The position numbers were made by a program, and so were the translations under genes. A stretch of DNA of 64,000 nt from Streptomyces sp. NBC_00459 (lineage in GTDB: Bacteria > Actinomycetota > Actinomycetes > Streptomycetales > Streptomycetaceae): assembly GCF_036013955.1 (NCBI RefSeq), contig NZ_CP107903.1:868001-932000 (forward strand). The letters run 5' to 3'. The notes beneath the pieces were generated by a model. That model searched no databases, was not told the DNA's origin, and was given only the letters and a program-made list of their open reading frames with translations. Each line of letters opens with the position of its first letter. Positions within the stretch are counted from its first letter, which is position 1. Of the stretch, positions 1 through 8,027 are shown in pieces.

Positions 1-8
1 GGTGAGCA

Positions 9-46
9 GAGGCCCCCGCGACCGGTCGTACGGTCGCGGGGGCCTC
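9..46 (-). terminator. Intrinsic terminator after etfA
   Basis: Perfect 15-bp stem (9-23 with 32-46) around an 8-nt loop, very GC-rich, about 17 bp past the etfA stop on the minus strand. There is no clear U-tract, as is common for Streptomyces terminators. Confidence 0.75.
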
Positions 47-62
47 GGACGGCTCAGGAGGC

Positions 63-1025
63 TCAGCCCTTGCGGGCGTTGATCTCCTCGGTGAGCTGCG
101 GGACGACGTCGAAGAGGTCACCGACGACGCCGTAGTCGACGAGGTCGAAGATCGGGGCCTCGGCGTCCTTGTTGACGGCCACGATGGTCTTCGAGGTCTG
201 CATGCCGGCGCGGTGCTGGATGGCGCCGGAGATGCCGTTGGCGATGTACAGCTGCGGGGAGACGGACTTGCCGGTCTGGCCGACCTGGTTGGTGTGCGGG
301 TACCAGCCCGCGTCCACCGCGGCGCGCGAGGCGCCGACGGCGGCACCGAGGGAGTCGGCGAGCGCCTCGATGATCGGGAAGTTCTCGGCGCCGTTGACGC
401 CACGGCCGCCGGAGACGACGATCGCGGCCTCGGTCAGCTCGGGGCGGCCGGTCGACTCGCGCGGGGTGCGCGCGGTGACCTTGGTGCCCGTGGCCTGGGC
501 GGAGAAGGTGACGTCGAGGGCCTCGACGGCGCCCGCGGCCGGGGCGGCCTCCACCGGGGCGGAGTTCGGCTTGACCGTGATGACCGGGGTGCCCTTGGCG
601 ACGCGGGTCCTGGTGGTGAAGGACGCGGCGAACGCGGACTGCGTGGCCACCGGGCCCTCGTCGCCGGCCTCCAGGTCGACGGCGTCGGTGATGATGCCGG
701 AGCCGATGCGCAGCGCCAGACGGGCGGCGATCTCCTTGCCCTCGGCGGAGGAGGGGACCAGCACGGCGGCCGGGGAGACGGCGGCGTACGCGGCCTGGAG
801 GGCGTCGACCTTCGGGACGACCAGGTAGTCGGCGTACTCGGCGGCCTCGTGGGTGAGGACCTTGACGGCACCGTGCTCGGCGAGCGCGCCGGCGGTGGCG
901 GCGGCACCGGCACCCAGGGCGACGGCGACCGGCTCGCCGATGCGGCGGGCGAGGGTCAGCAGCTCCAGGGTGGGCTTGCGGACGGCGCCGTCCACGTGAT
1001 CGACGTAGACGAGAACTTCAGCCAT
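63..1025 (-). CDS. etfA: Electron transfer flavoprotein subunit alpha
   Basis: 320 aa, full length for EtfA/FixB. Binds FAD and, with EtfB, carries electrons from acyl-CoA dehydrogenases to the membrane ETF:quinone oxidoreductase. The C-terminal FAD domain (about residues 200-320) contains the family run [14 protein letters not shown], the [17 protein letters not shown] segment and [12 protein letters not shown]. The N-terminal half is the usual nucleotide-binding-like fold. An ATG start with a GGAGA-type ribosome site lies about 75 bp downstream of etfB, so the two form an etfB-etfA operon. Identity is secure. Confidence 0.97.
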   Translation of the reverse strand: MAEVLVYVDHVDGAVRKPTLELLTLARRIGEPVAVALGAGAAATAGALAEHGAVKVLTHEAAEYADYLVVPKVDALQAAYAAVSPAAVLVPSSAEGKEIAARLALRIGSGIITDAVDLEAGDEGPVATQSAFAASFTTRTRVAKGTPVITVKPNSAPVEAAPAAGAVEALDVTFSAQATGTKVTARTPRESTGRPELTEAAIVVSGGRGVNGAENFPIIEALADSLGAAVGASRAAVDAGWYPHTNQVGQTGKSVSPQLYIANGISGAIQHRAGMQTSKTIVAVNKDAEAPIFDLVDYGVVGDLFDVVPQLTEEINARKG

Positions 1026-1100
1026 GGGACTTCTACTCTCCTGCTTGCGGAAGATGAGGGGCGGTCTGCGGGACGGGGCCGGGCGAGCCTCGAACGGGGC

Positions 1101-1886
1101 CTAGATGAACTTCTGGCCCGCGAGGAACTCGGCCAGCTGCTTGCCGCCCTCGCCCTCGTCCTTGACGATCGTGCCGGCCGTGCGCGCCGGGCGCTGGGTC
1201 GCGGAGTCGACCACGGAGTACGCGCCCTCCAGACCGACCTCCTCGGCCTCCAGGTCGAGGTCGGACAGGTCCCAGGACTGAACCGGCTTCTTCTTGGCGG
1301 CCATGATGCCCTTGAAGGACGGGTAACGCGCCTCGCCGGACTGGTCGGTGACCGACACGACCGCCGGGAGGGAGGCCTCCAGCTGCTCGGACGCGGAGTC
1401 GCCGTCGCGGCGGCCCTTGACGACACCGTCCTCGACGGAGACCTCGGAGAGCAGGGTGACCTGCGGGACGCCCAGACGCTCGGCGAGCAGCGCCGGTACG
1501 ACACCCATGGTGCCGTCGGTGGAGGCCATGCCGGAGATGACCAGGTCGAAGCCGGCCTTCTCGATCGCCTTGGCCAGCACCAGGGAGGTGCCGATGGCGT
1601 CGGTGCCGTGCAGGTCGTCGTCCTCGACGTGGATCGCCTTGTCGGCGCCCATCGACAGGGCCTTGCGCAGCGCGTCCTTGGCGTCCTCGGGGCCGACGGT
1701 CAGGACCGTGATCTCCGCGTCGTCGGCCTCGTCGGCGATCTGCAGCGCCTGCTCGACCGCGTACTCGTCGAGCTCCGAGAGCAGACCGTCCACGTCGTCA
1801 CGGTCGACGGTCAGGTCATCGGCGAAGTGCCGGTCGCCAGTGGCGTCGGGCACGTACTTCACAGTGACAACGATCCTCAAGCTCAC
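1101..1886 (-). CDS. etfB: Electron transfer flavoprotein subunit beta
   Basis: 261 aa EtfB/FixA, partner of the downstream etfA. It begins at a GTG codon with the typical N-terminus MSLRIVVTVKYVPDATGD, followed by the AMP-binding-type region with DGTMGVVPALLAERLG and the recognition-loop segment around residues 185-205. The protein shuttles electrons from fatty-acid and amino-acid dehydrogenases. It is first in a two-gene operon whose candidate promoter lies about 220 bp upstream. Confidence 0.97.
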   Translation of the reverse strand: MSLRIVVTVKYVPDATGDRHFADDLTVDRDDVDGLLSELDEYAVEQALQIADEADDAEITVLTVGPEDAKDALRKALSMGADKAIHVEDDDLHGTDAIGTSLVLAKAIEKAGFDLVISGMASTDGTMGVVPALLAERLGVPQVTLLSEVSVEDGVVKGRRDGDSASEQLEASLPAVVSVTDQSGEARYPSFKGIMAAKKKPVQSWDLSDLDLEAEEVGLEGAYSVVDSATQRPARTAGTIVKDEGEGGKQLAEFLAGQKFI

Positions 1887-2104
1887 GCCGGCTCTCCTAC
1901 TGCATCGTCTGTTCCGGGCTGCCTTCCTGCAGGCAGCATAGGCGCCTCAAAGCGGCAGATCCCGATGGGGGCGACCCGCGCTCCGAACGAAATATTACTC
2001 GCCAGTAGACCCACTTCGCGCCCACTGAGCAAGCGCTTTGACGTGTGACCTTCGCAACGCAGCGTAACCGGAACCCGGCAGCCCCGCAGCATCGCCAAAA
2101 TCAC

Positions 2105-2119
2105 ATTGTACCGATCGGT
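2105..2119 (-). promoter_or_regulatory. Candidate etfBA promoter -10 and palindromic operator
   Basis: On the minus strand a TACAAT hexamer (2110-2105) lies directly against the perfect 10-bp palindrome ACCGATCGGT (2110-2119). ACCG-CGGT palindromes are typical of TetR-family operators (family knowledge). No convincing -35 is visible. Position upstream of etfB supports repression by a regulator encoded elsewhere; this is inference. Confidence 0.4.
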
Positions 2120-2132
2120 CGATCACCGTCGG

Positions 2133-2651
2133 TCAGTCTCGGAGTCCGTTGAAGCGGCCCTGGTGATAGAGAAGCGGACGCCCGGAACCCGCGGGATCGC
2201 CCAGCACGACCTCGGCCAGCACGATCCGGTGGTCCCCGGCCGGCACGCGCGCGACGGGCCGGCACACCAGCCAGGCGAGGACACCGTCGAGGACGGGCAC
2301 CCCTTCGGGACCCTCACGCCAGGCGGTGGGCGCGCCGAACCGGTCGGCGCCGCTGCGGGCGAAGGTCGCGGCCAGCTCGTGCTGGTGCTCACCGAGTATG
2401 TGGACGCCGACATGGTCGGCCTCGGACATCGCGGGCCAGCTGGAGGCACCGGTGCCGATGCCGAAGGAGATGAGCGGCGGCTCGGCGGAGACGGAGGCGA
2501 GGGAGGTCGCGGTGAAACCGACGGGCCCGGCGCTGCCCCGGGCGGTGATCACCGCGACCCCTGCCGCGTGCTGCCGGAAGACGGAACGCAGGAGGCCGGG
2601 AGAGGCGGGAAGGATGGACTGAGAGGTACCGAGAGCGGGCGTGGCCGTCAT
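2133..2651 (-). CDS. Flavin reductase family protein (FMN-binding split barrel)
   Basis: 172 aa. Flavin-reductase-like split-barrel proteins supply reduced flavin to partner monooxygenases. Visible family features are FRQHAAGVAVITARG near the N-terminus, PVGFTATSLASVSAEPPLISFGI (FMN-binding strand and loop), and the later FAR-GADRFGA and GDHRIVLAEV segments. I chose the ATG at 2651 because it gives the expected N-terminus; an upstream in-frame ATG at 2699 would overlap the leader-peptide stop. A cysteine-ending leader peptide sits 45 nt upstream, suggesting sulfur-responsive control. No partner monooxygenase is adjacent, so the substrate pathway is unknown. Confidence 0.88.
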   Translation of the reverse strand: MTATPALGTSQSILPASPGLLRSVFRQHAAGVAVITARGSAGPVGFTATSLASVSAEPPLISFGIGTGASSWPAMSEADHVGVHILGEHQHELAATFARSGADRFGAPTAWREGPEGVPVLDGVLAWLVCRPVARVPAGDHRIVLAEVVLGDPAGSGRPLLYHQGRFNGLRD

Positions 2652-2695
2652 GGAGTTGTCCTTCTGCGAGAGACGGTGAGCTGGTCGGCGGCTGC

Positions 2696-2776
2696 TCAAC
2701 GGCCCGGACAGCGCGCACTCGCGGTGCGCACGAGGTCCACGTGGACGCGCGCGTGGAGAAGGAGTTCCGGAGGCAT
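2696..2776 (-). CDS. Cysteine-ending leader peptide upstream of flavin reductase
   Basis: 26-codon reading frame just upstream of the flavin reductase. Its C-terminal half reads VHVDLVRTASARCPGR, which matches the actinobacterial leader-peptide pattern with H-V-D-L, R, S and a near-terminal Cys. Such peptides are found before sulfur-assimilation and related genes and are thought to act as cysteine-responsive attenuators (family knowledge). The stop is 45 nt before the downstream start. The initiation codon (ATG at 2776) has only a weak ribosome site, so the exact start is uncertain. Confidence 0.75.
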   Translation of the reverse strand: MPPELLLHARVHVDLVRTASARCPGR

Positions 2777-2883
2777 AGGGTCAGGCTGACGATAGATGGT
2801 GGGCGCAGTCAAGTGGCTTCCGGCATCTGGGAGATGCGTCACCGAACCCACCGTCAGCGGCGGTGTCGGATGCCCGGAGTGCC

Positions 2884-3297
2884 TCAAACGGCCTCCCCCA
2901 GCGCGGCGATGACCTCTTCCTTGCGCGGCTGCCCGGTCGCCCGCCGCACGATCCGCCCGTCGGCGTCGAGGACCAGCACAGTGGGCGTCTTCAGGATGTC
3001 CAGCCTGCGTACGAGGTCCAGATGCGCCTCGGCGTCGATCTCGACGTGGGTGACGCCGGGGACGAGGCCGGCCACCTCACCGAGGATGCGACGGGTGGCC
3101 CGGCAGGGCGCGCAGAAGGCACTGGAGAACTGGACGAGCGTCGCCCGCTCGCCGAGGTTCTCGCCCAACTCGGCGGCGCCCAGCCGCTTTCCGTCGTCGC
3201 GCACACGCACGCGCACTCTCCCGCTCCGCCGCCGATGCAGCACTCCGAAGGCGCTCGCCGCCGCGAGCACTGCCACACACATCACGATTCCGGTCAT
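2884..3297 (-). CDS. Membrane-anchored thioredoxin family protein
   Basis: 137 aa. An N-terminal hydrophobic segment (residues 1-20, MTGIVMCVAVLAAASAFGVL) precedes a thioredoxin fold with the redox motif F-C-A-P-C-R (about residues 61-66) and the cis-proline loop KTPTVLVLDADG. Probably an extracytoplasmic thiol-disulfide oxidoreductase. It is divergently transcribed from a DUF4395 membrane protein, a recurrent actinobacterial pairing, which suggests the two cooperate in periplasm-side redox or sulfur chemistry (inference). Confidence 0.9.
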   Translation of the reverse strand: MTGIVMCVAVLAAASAFGVLHRRRSGRVRVRVRDDGKRLGAAELGENLGERATLVQFSSAFCAPCRATRRILGEVAGLVPGVTHVEIDAEAHLDLVRRLDILKTPTVLVLDADGRIVRRATGQPRKEEVIAALGEAV

Positions 3298-3373
3298 CCT
3301 CGACTCCAGCGTTCATCAGACTGCAAAGATTCCCGCCTGCTCGAATCCTTGCTTGTTGCGGAATGATCGCTTC

Positions 3374-3790
3374 ATGGACATCGATGTGAGAGGGCCGCGT
3401 TTCGGGGCGGCCGTGACGACCGTCGTGCTGGCGGTCGTACTGGTCACCGGGAGCCCGTGGCTGCTGGCCTGGCAGACGCTGGCGTTCGCGCTGGGCGCGG
3501 CGGGCGGGGTCGGGCGTTCCCCGTACGGCTGGCTGTTCCGCAAAGCCGTCCGTCCGCGGCTCTGCCCGCCGACGGAGTTCGAGGCGCCCGAGCCGCCGCG
3601 GTTCGCACAGGCGGTCGGTCTCGTCTTCGCGGGCGTGGGGCTCGCCGGGTACGCGCTGGGTGTGGAGTGGCTGGGGCTCGCGGCCACCGGCGCGGCTCTG
3701 GCGGCGGCGTTCCTGAACGCCGCGTTCGGGTACTGCCTGGGGTGCGAGATGTACCTCGTCGTACGGCGGGTGACGGTACGCGCGGAGTAA
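3374..3790 (+). CDS. DUF4395 membrane protein
   Basis: 138 aa with ATG start at 3374. Predicted membrane segments lie at about residues 10-45 and 85-120. The sequence around SPYGWLFRKAVRPRL and the C-terminal NAAFGYCLGCEMYLV, with a C-x2-C pair, are typical of DUF4395. Function unknown; the conserved cysteine pair and the divergent thioredoxin gene 76 bp away suggest a role as redox partner or thiol-handling membrane protein. Confidence 0.88.
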   Translation: MDIDVRGPRFGAAVTTVVLAVVLVTGSPWLLAWQTLAFALGAAGGVGRSPYGWLFRKAVRPRLCPPTEFEAPEPPRFAQAVGLVFAGVGLAGYALGVEWLGLAATGAALAAAFLNAAFGYCLGCEMYLVVRRVTVRAE

Positions 3791-3980
3791 AGGCGGTTTA
3801 AAAGCACAAGGTGGATCAAGGGATGACGTGACGATTATCTCGCCACGCACAGGCACGAGGGCTGGTCACTCGTCCGTTCTTGGGGCACGATCTGCGCAAC
3901 GCTGTAAAACCTACGGCTGCGTAACTTCCCGCCGGGAACCGCCTTCCCAGGCAGAGCAGAGAGAAGGGTCATCCCCGTCC

Positions 3981-4709
3981 ATGGCTGAGCTTGTCTACCG
4001 TCCCGCCATCGGTCTCGCCCAGACACTGTTCAAGGCCTGGGACCTGAAGATCGACCTCAAGGGAACGGAGAACATCCCGCGCTCGGGTGGGGCGGTGCTG
4101 GTGAGCAACCACATCGGCTACCTGGACTTCATCTTCGACGGGCTCGCGGCTCTCCCGCAGAAGCGTCTGGTGCGCTTCATGGCGAAGGAATCGGTGTTCC
4201 GGCACAAGGTCTCCGGCCCGTTGATGCGCAACATGAAGCACATCCCCGTGGACCGCAAGAACGGCGAGGCGGCATACGCGCACGCCCTGGAGGCGCTGCA
4301 GTCCGGCGAGATCGTCGGAGTCTTCCCCGAGGCCACGATCTCGCAGTCGTTCACGCTGAAGAGCTTCAAGTCCGGCGCCGCGAGGATGGCCCAGGAGGCG
4401 GGCGTCCCGCTGATCCCGATGGCCGTGTGGGGTACGCAGCGCCTGTGGACCAAGGGGCACCCGCGCAACTTCAAGCGCAGCCACATCCCCATCACGATCC
4501 GGGTCGGCGAGGCCATCGAGGCGTCCCGCGACAAGTACGCCGGCGCGCTCACGCGGCAGGTGCGCGAGCGCGTGAACGAGCTTCTGGAGGCGGCTCAGCG
4601 GGCGTACCCGGTTCGCCCCAAGGGGCCGGACGACACCTGGTGGATGCCGGCGCATCTCGGCGGAACCGCGCCGACGCCGGAAGAGGTTCGGGAGACCGAG
4701 GCGCGCTAG
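3981..4709 (+). CDS. 1-acyl-sn-glycerol-3-phosphate acyltransferase family (PlsC-like)
   Basis: 242 aa. Transfers an acyl chain onto a lysophospholipid or glycerol-phosphate acceptor at the membrane. The HX4D catalytic motif is seen in NHIGYLD (about residues 42-48), followed by FMAKES, the R of HIPVDRKNG and the acceptor-binding FPEATIS block. I start at ATG 3981, where similarity begins; the open frame extends upstream to 3828 but that stretch is not family-like. Monocistronic, with about 190 bp of upstream intergenic DNA. Confidence 0.92.
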   Translation: MAELVYRPAIGLAQTLFKAWDLKIDLKGTENIPRSGGAVLVSNHIGYLDFIFDGLAALPQKRLVRFMAKESVFRHKVSGPLMRNMKHIPVDRKNGEAAYAHALEALQSGEIVGVFPEATISQSFTLKSFKSGAARMAQEAGVPLIPMAVWGTQRLWTKGHPRNFKRSHIPITIRVGEAIEASRDKYAGALTRQVRERVNELLEAAQRAYPVRPKGPDDTWWMPAHLGGTAPTPEEVRETEAR

Positions 4710-4793
4710 TTTTTCCGGGCCTGCGCGTGGTTCGTCGGCTGCCGGCCTGTGGGGGCTGGTCGCGCAGTTCCCCGCGCCCCTAAAAGCGGTCGG

Positions 4794-5477
4794 TCACCTC
4801 ACCGTGATTTGTGCCCCGGGACTGAACTTCTCCAGGAGTTCGGCCAGTTCCGCGCCGGCCGCCCCCGCCGCCGCTGCCGTCATCGGGGACAGGCACTCCA
4901 ACAGGAAGATCGCGGACGTGGTCTGTTCGGTGAGCCTCGTGCGCGGGCCCTGGCGCCAGTTCCAGCGGCGGCATGTCACGCCCGCGTCGTCGCACCAGAC
5001 GACCTCACCGGCGTCGGGGTGCTCGACGGTCTCCTCGCCCCCGGCCACGGTCACGAAGTCCTCGGCGCCGGTGGCGCGGACGAGCCGCATCCCACCCCGG
5101 ATGCGGTCGAGGTCCTCGCCGCCGACCGGGACCAGGTGCGCGACGCTGATCGCGTTGTAGACGTCGACCAGGACGTTGATCCGGGGCAGTCCGGCCTCCG
5201 TCAGGGCCCGCTTGGCGAGCGCCTCGGCCGAGTTGCGGGTGCGTGAGGGCTTGGAGCCGAACGCCGTGTACGTGTCCCGCCAGGCGACCATGTGCGGGTC
5301 CTCGTGCGGGGCCCGGCCGTCCAGGCGTACGGCGAGCCGGCGGGCCGCGTCGTCGAGGAGGGTCGAACTGGCGTCGGTGCTGGGCCCGTTGACGAGTCCG
5401 TGCGCCTCGATCGCGACGTGGGTGAAGCCGGGCGCGAGCGTGCGCACCTCGTCGGACACGGTCAGGGTGAGTGTCAT
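4794..5477 (-). CDS. B3/B4 tRNA-binding domain protein
   Basis: 227 aa. Stand-alone B3/4 domain like the editing/tRNA-binding module of phenylalanyl-tRNA synthetase beta chain. Recognisable blocks are KPSRTRNSAEALAKRAL and LPRINVLVDVYNAISVAHLVPVGGED, the classic B3/4 core. The free-standing proteins may edit mischarged tRNA or bind amino acids, but this is not established. The gene starts 8 bp after the transglutaminase-like gene, so the two are co-transcribed. Confidence 0.88.
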   Translation of the reverse strand: MTLTLTVSDEVRTLAPGFTHVAIEAHGLVNGPSTDASSTLLDDAARRLAVRLDGRAPHEDPHMVAWRDTYTAFGSKPSRTRNSAEALAKRALTEAGLPRINVLVDVYNAISVAHLVPVGGEDLDRIRGGMRLVRATGAEDFVTVAGGEETVEHPDAGEVVWCDDAGVTCRRWNWRQGPRTRLTEQTTSAIFLLECLSPMTAAAAGAAGAELAELLEKFSPGAQITVR

Positions 5478-5485
5478 CGCCTGCC

Positions 5486-6079
5486 TCAGAGTGCGGTGGG
5501 GAGCGTCTTCCAGAGATACGGCCTGTCGGGCGCGGCCTTCAGCGCGCCGAGCACGACCGGGTGAGGTTCAGCGTACAGTACTGGATAGTCCATCTCATTG
5601 AACTTTACATCCGGGATCCACGCCAGTCGCTCACCGTCGAGGGAGAACCGCGCGTCCACGCCCGCCTTGTTGCGCCGCGGGTCCTGGCGATGCCAGGCAC
5701 CGTTGAACCGTACGGCGATCAGACCGTGGACGACATGACCGCCCCCGTCGTCGTGCGTCAGCCGCTGATAGCACAGCGCCGTGGGGATGTCCTCGGCGCG
5801 CAGCAGTGCGGTCAGCGCATGGGCCTTGGCGTGACAGATGCCGGTGCGCTGCTCCAGGACCGTGGAGGCCCGCCAGGTGACCCGCGGGTCACCGCTGTCG
5901 GCGGAGTGCGGGATGGTGTCGCGCACGAATTCATAGGCGGCCTGCGCATAGGCATACGAGTCCGCCGCACCCTTGGCGAGTCTCGCGGCGGTCTCCCGTA
6001 CCAGCGGATGATGATGGTCGATGACCTCGTCAGCTGCCAGATACGCGGACAGGTCAGGGGTGTTCTGGATCAGCTCCAT
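5486..6079 (-). CDS. Transglutaminase-like domain protein
   Basis: 197 aa using ATG 6079. Papain-like transglutaminase core with the catalytic Cys in RTGICHAKAHALTALLRA (about residue 88), the His in GGHVVHGLIAV and an acidic residue further on (RQDPRR). Probably a cytoplasmic cysteine protease or amidase-like enzyme; substrate unknown. No ribosome-binding site is visible and a candidate promoter would put the transcript start 2-4 nt before the ATG, so the message may be leaderless. First gene of a two-gene operon with the B3/4 protein. Confidence 0.87.
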   Translation of the reverse strand: MELIQNTPDLSAYLAADEVIDHHHPLVRETAARLAKGAADSYAYAQAAYEFVRDTIPHSADSGDPRVTWRASTVLEQRTGICHAKAHALTALLRAEDIPTALCYQRLTHDDGGGHVVHGLIAVRFNGAWHRQDPRRNKAGVDARFSLDGERLAWIPDVKFNEMDYPVLYAEPHPVVLGALKAAPDRPYLWKTLPTAL

Positions 6080-6088
6080 GGGTCGAGA

Positions 6089-6146
6089 GCATAGAAAAGC
6101 GATCACCCGAGAGTCAATGACTTTTCAGGTGATCGCATATCTATGC
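6089..6146 (-). promoter_or_regulatory. Long interrupted inverted repeat with candidate promoter
   Basis: Arms 6089-6107 and 6128-6146 pair as 6 bp + 9 bp separated by a 4x4 internal mismatch, with a 20-nt centre. On the minus strand a TTGACT (6117-6112) and CTATGC (6094-6089) sit 17 nt apart between and within the arms. This could be a two-site operator around the transglutaminase promoter or a terminator hairpin for the upstream threonine aldolase gene. Confidence 0.5.
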
Positions 6147-6159
6147 ACGGAAGAGGGTG

Positions 6160-7230
6160 CTAGCGCGCCATCTCCTCCTTCAGCGCCGCCACGAACGCGT
6201 CCACGTCGTCCTCGGTCGTGTCGAAGGCGCACATCCAGCGGACGTCGCCTGCGGCCTCGTCCCAGAAGTAGAAGCGGAAGCGCTTCTGCAGGCGTTCGCT
6301 CACGTCGTGCGGAAGGCGGGCGAAGACCGCGTTCGCCTGGACCGGGTGAAGGATCTCGACCCCGTGCACGGCCCGCACACCCTCCGCCAGCCGCTGCGCC
6401 ATCTCGTTGGAGTGGCGGGCGTTGCGCAGCCACAGGTCCTTGGCGAGCAGCGCCTCCAACTGCACCGAGACGAAGCGCATCTTGGAGGCGAGCTGCATGG
6501 ACAGCTTGCGCAGGTGCTTCATGTGGCTGACGGCGTCCTGGTCGATGACGACGACCGCCTCACCGAACAGCGCGCCGTTCTTCGTCCCGCCGAGGGAGAG
6601 GATGTCGACACCGACCGCGTTGGTGAACGTCCGCATCGGGACGTCGAGCGAGGCCGCCGCGTTGGCTATGCGGGAGCCGTCCAGATGGACCTTCATGCCG
6701 TGCGCGTGGGCGTGGTCGCAGATCGCGCGGATCTCGTCCGGGGTGTAGAGGGTGCCCAGTTCCGTGCTCTGGGTGATCGAGACGACCTGTGGCATCGCGC
6801 GGTGCTCGTCGTCCCAGCCGTACGCCTGCCGGTCGATGAGGTCGGGGGTCAGCTTGCCGTCCGGGGTGGGCACCGTGAGCAGCTTGAGGCCGCCCATGCG
6901 TTCGGGGGCGCCGCCCTCGTCGACGTTGATGTGCGCGCTCTCGGCGCAGATCACGGCGCCCCAGCGGTCGGTGACCGCCTGGAGCGCGACGACATTGGCC
7001 CCGGTGCCGTTGAAGACGGGGAACGCCTCCGCCGTGGCCCCGAAATGGCTGCGGACGAGCCGCTGGAGGTTCTCCGTGTAGTCGTCCTCGCCGTACGCGA
7101 CCTGGTGCCCGCCGTTGGCCAGGGCCAGGGCGGCGAGCACCTCGGGGTGGGCCCCCGCGTAGTTGTCGCTGGCGAAGCCTCGGGCCTCCGGGTCGTGGTG
7201 ACGGCGCGCGTCGGTCTTCGGAGGGTTCAC
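6160..7230 (-). CDS. Low-specificity threonine aldolase family (PLP)
   Basis: 356 aa. Fold-type I PLP enzyme cleaving threonine/allo-threonine to glycine and acetaldehyde, or a related beta-eliminating lyase. Features: GFASDNYAGAHPEVLAALA at the N-terminus, FNGTGANVVALQA (PLP phosphate loop), LDGSRIANA (the Asp that contacts the PLP ring nitrogen) and the Schiff-base lysine in LGGTKNGALFGE (about residue 204). I start at the GTG whose last two bases are the SDR stop (GTGA overlap, 7230-7227), which makes the product coupled to the SDR and removes a non-family extension. Confidence 0.92.
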   Translation of the reverse strand: MNPPKTDARRHHDPEARGFASDNYAGAHPEVLAALALANGGHQVAYGEDDYTENLQRLVRSHFGATAEAFPVFNGTGANVVALQAVTDRWGAVICAESAHINVDEGGAPERMGGLKLLTVPTPDGKLTPDLIDRQAYGWDDEHRAMPQVVSITQSTELGTLYTPDEIRAICDHAHAHGMKVHLDGSRIANAAASLDVPMRTFTNAVGVDILSLGGTKNGALFGEAVVVIDQDAVSHMKHLRKLSMQLASKMRFVSVQLEALLAKDLWLRNARHSNEMAQRLAEGVRAVHGVEILHPVQANAVFARLPHDVSERLQKRFRFYFWDEAAGDVRWMCAFDTTEDDVDAFVAALKEEMAR

Positions 7231-8027
7231 GGCTTCTCGGTCAGCCACAGACGTTTCCCGTTCACTTCGGCGGCGGGCTGCTCCCAGACGCCGACGATGG
7301 CCTCGGCCAGCTCCTTGACGTCGGTGAAGCCCGCGAACTTCGCGTTGGGTCGCTCGGCACGCATCGCCTCGTGCACCAACGCCTTCACGACCAGGATCGC
7401 AGCCGCCGATGTCGGCCCCTCGGCGCCCTCCGACGCCCCGGCCTTGCGGAAGTAGTCGGCCATGGCGAGCGTCCACGCCTCGGCGGCGGCCTTGGCGGCG
7501 GCGTACGCGGCGTTGCCCGCGGTGGGGTTGCTCGCGCCGGCGGCGCTGGTCAGGACGTACCGGCCGCGGTCGCTGCGCTGGAGCGCCTCGTGGAAGGCGA
7601 GCGAGGTGTGCTGCACGGTGCGGATGAGCAGCAGTTCCAGCAGGTCCCAGTCGTCGAGGACCGTCTTGGTGAAGGTCTCGCTGCCGCGCCAGCCGCCGAC
7701 GAGATGGACCAGGCCGTCGACCCGCCCGAAGTCCTTCTCGATACGGGTGGCCCAGTCCCTCGTCGACTGGAGATCGAGCAGGTCGACGGTGTCGCCGACG
7801 ACGGTGGCACCGCCGTACGCGTAGCTCGCCGCGTCCACGGCCTCCGCGAGACGCTCCGGGTCGTTGTCCGAGCCGACGACGGTCGCACCCGCCTCGGCGA
7901 GCCGCAGCAGCGTCGCCCGGCCGGCCGGTCCGCCGGCGCCCGCGACCGCGATCACCGCACCGCTGAGAGCACCGTTCCCCATGTTCATCGCCTCCTGAGC
8001 AGTGATTTCGGTGGCACGGTCGCTCAC
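7227..8027 (-). CDS. Short-chain dehydrogenase/reductase
   Basis: 266 aa Rossmann-fold oxidoreductase. It has a glycine-rich motif GAGGPAGRA (variant of TGxxxGxG), the SAAGAS serine region and Y-A-A-A-K as the YxxxK catalytic pair (about residues 171-175). Substrate unknown. It overlaps the upstream DUF6421 gene by 4 bp and the downstream threonine aldolase by 4 bp, so the three are translationally coupled. A second in-frame ATG 15 codons in (MGNGALSG) is a possible alternative start. Confidence 0.9.
   Translation of the reverse strand: MSDRATEITAQEAMNMGNGALSGAVIAVAGAGGPAGRATLLRLAEAGATVVGSDNDPERLAEAVDAASYAYGGATVVGDTVDLLDLQSTRDWATRIEKDFGRVDGLVHLVGGWRGSETFTKTVLDDWDLLELLLIRTVQHTSLAFHEALQRSDRGRYVLTSAAGASNPTAGNAAYAAAKAAAEAWTLAMADYFRKAGASEGAEGPTSAAAILVVKALVHEAMRAERPNAKFAGFTDVKELAEAIVGVWEQPAAEVNGKRLWLTEKP

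Noticed and set aside
213..2048. Long plus-strand open frame across etfA/etfB
   Set aside because: Antisense shadow of high-GC codon bias: Gly/Arg/Asp-rich, no family signature, covered by secure etf genes.
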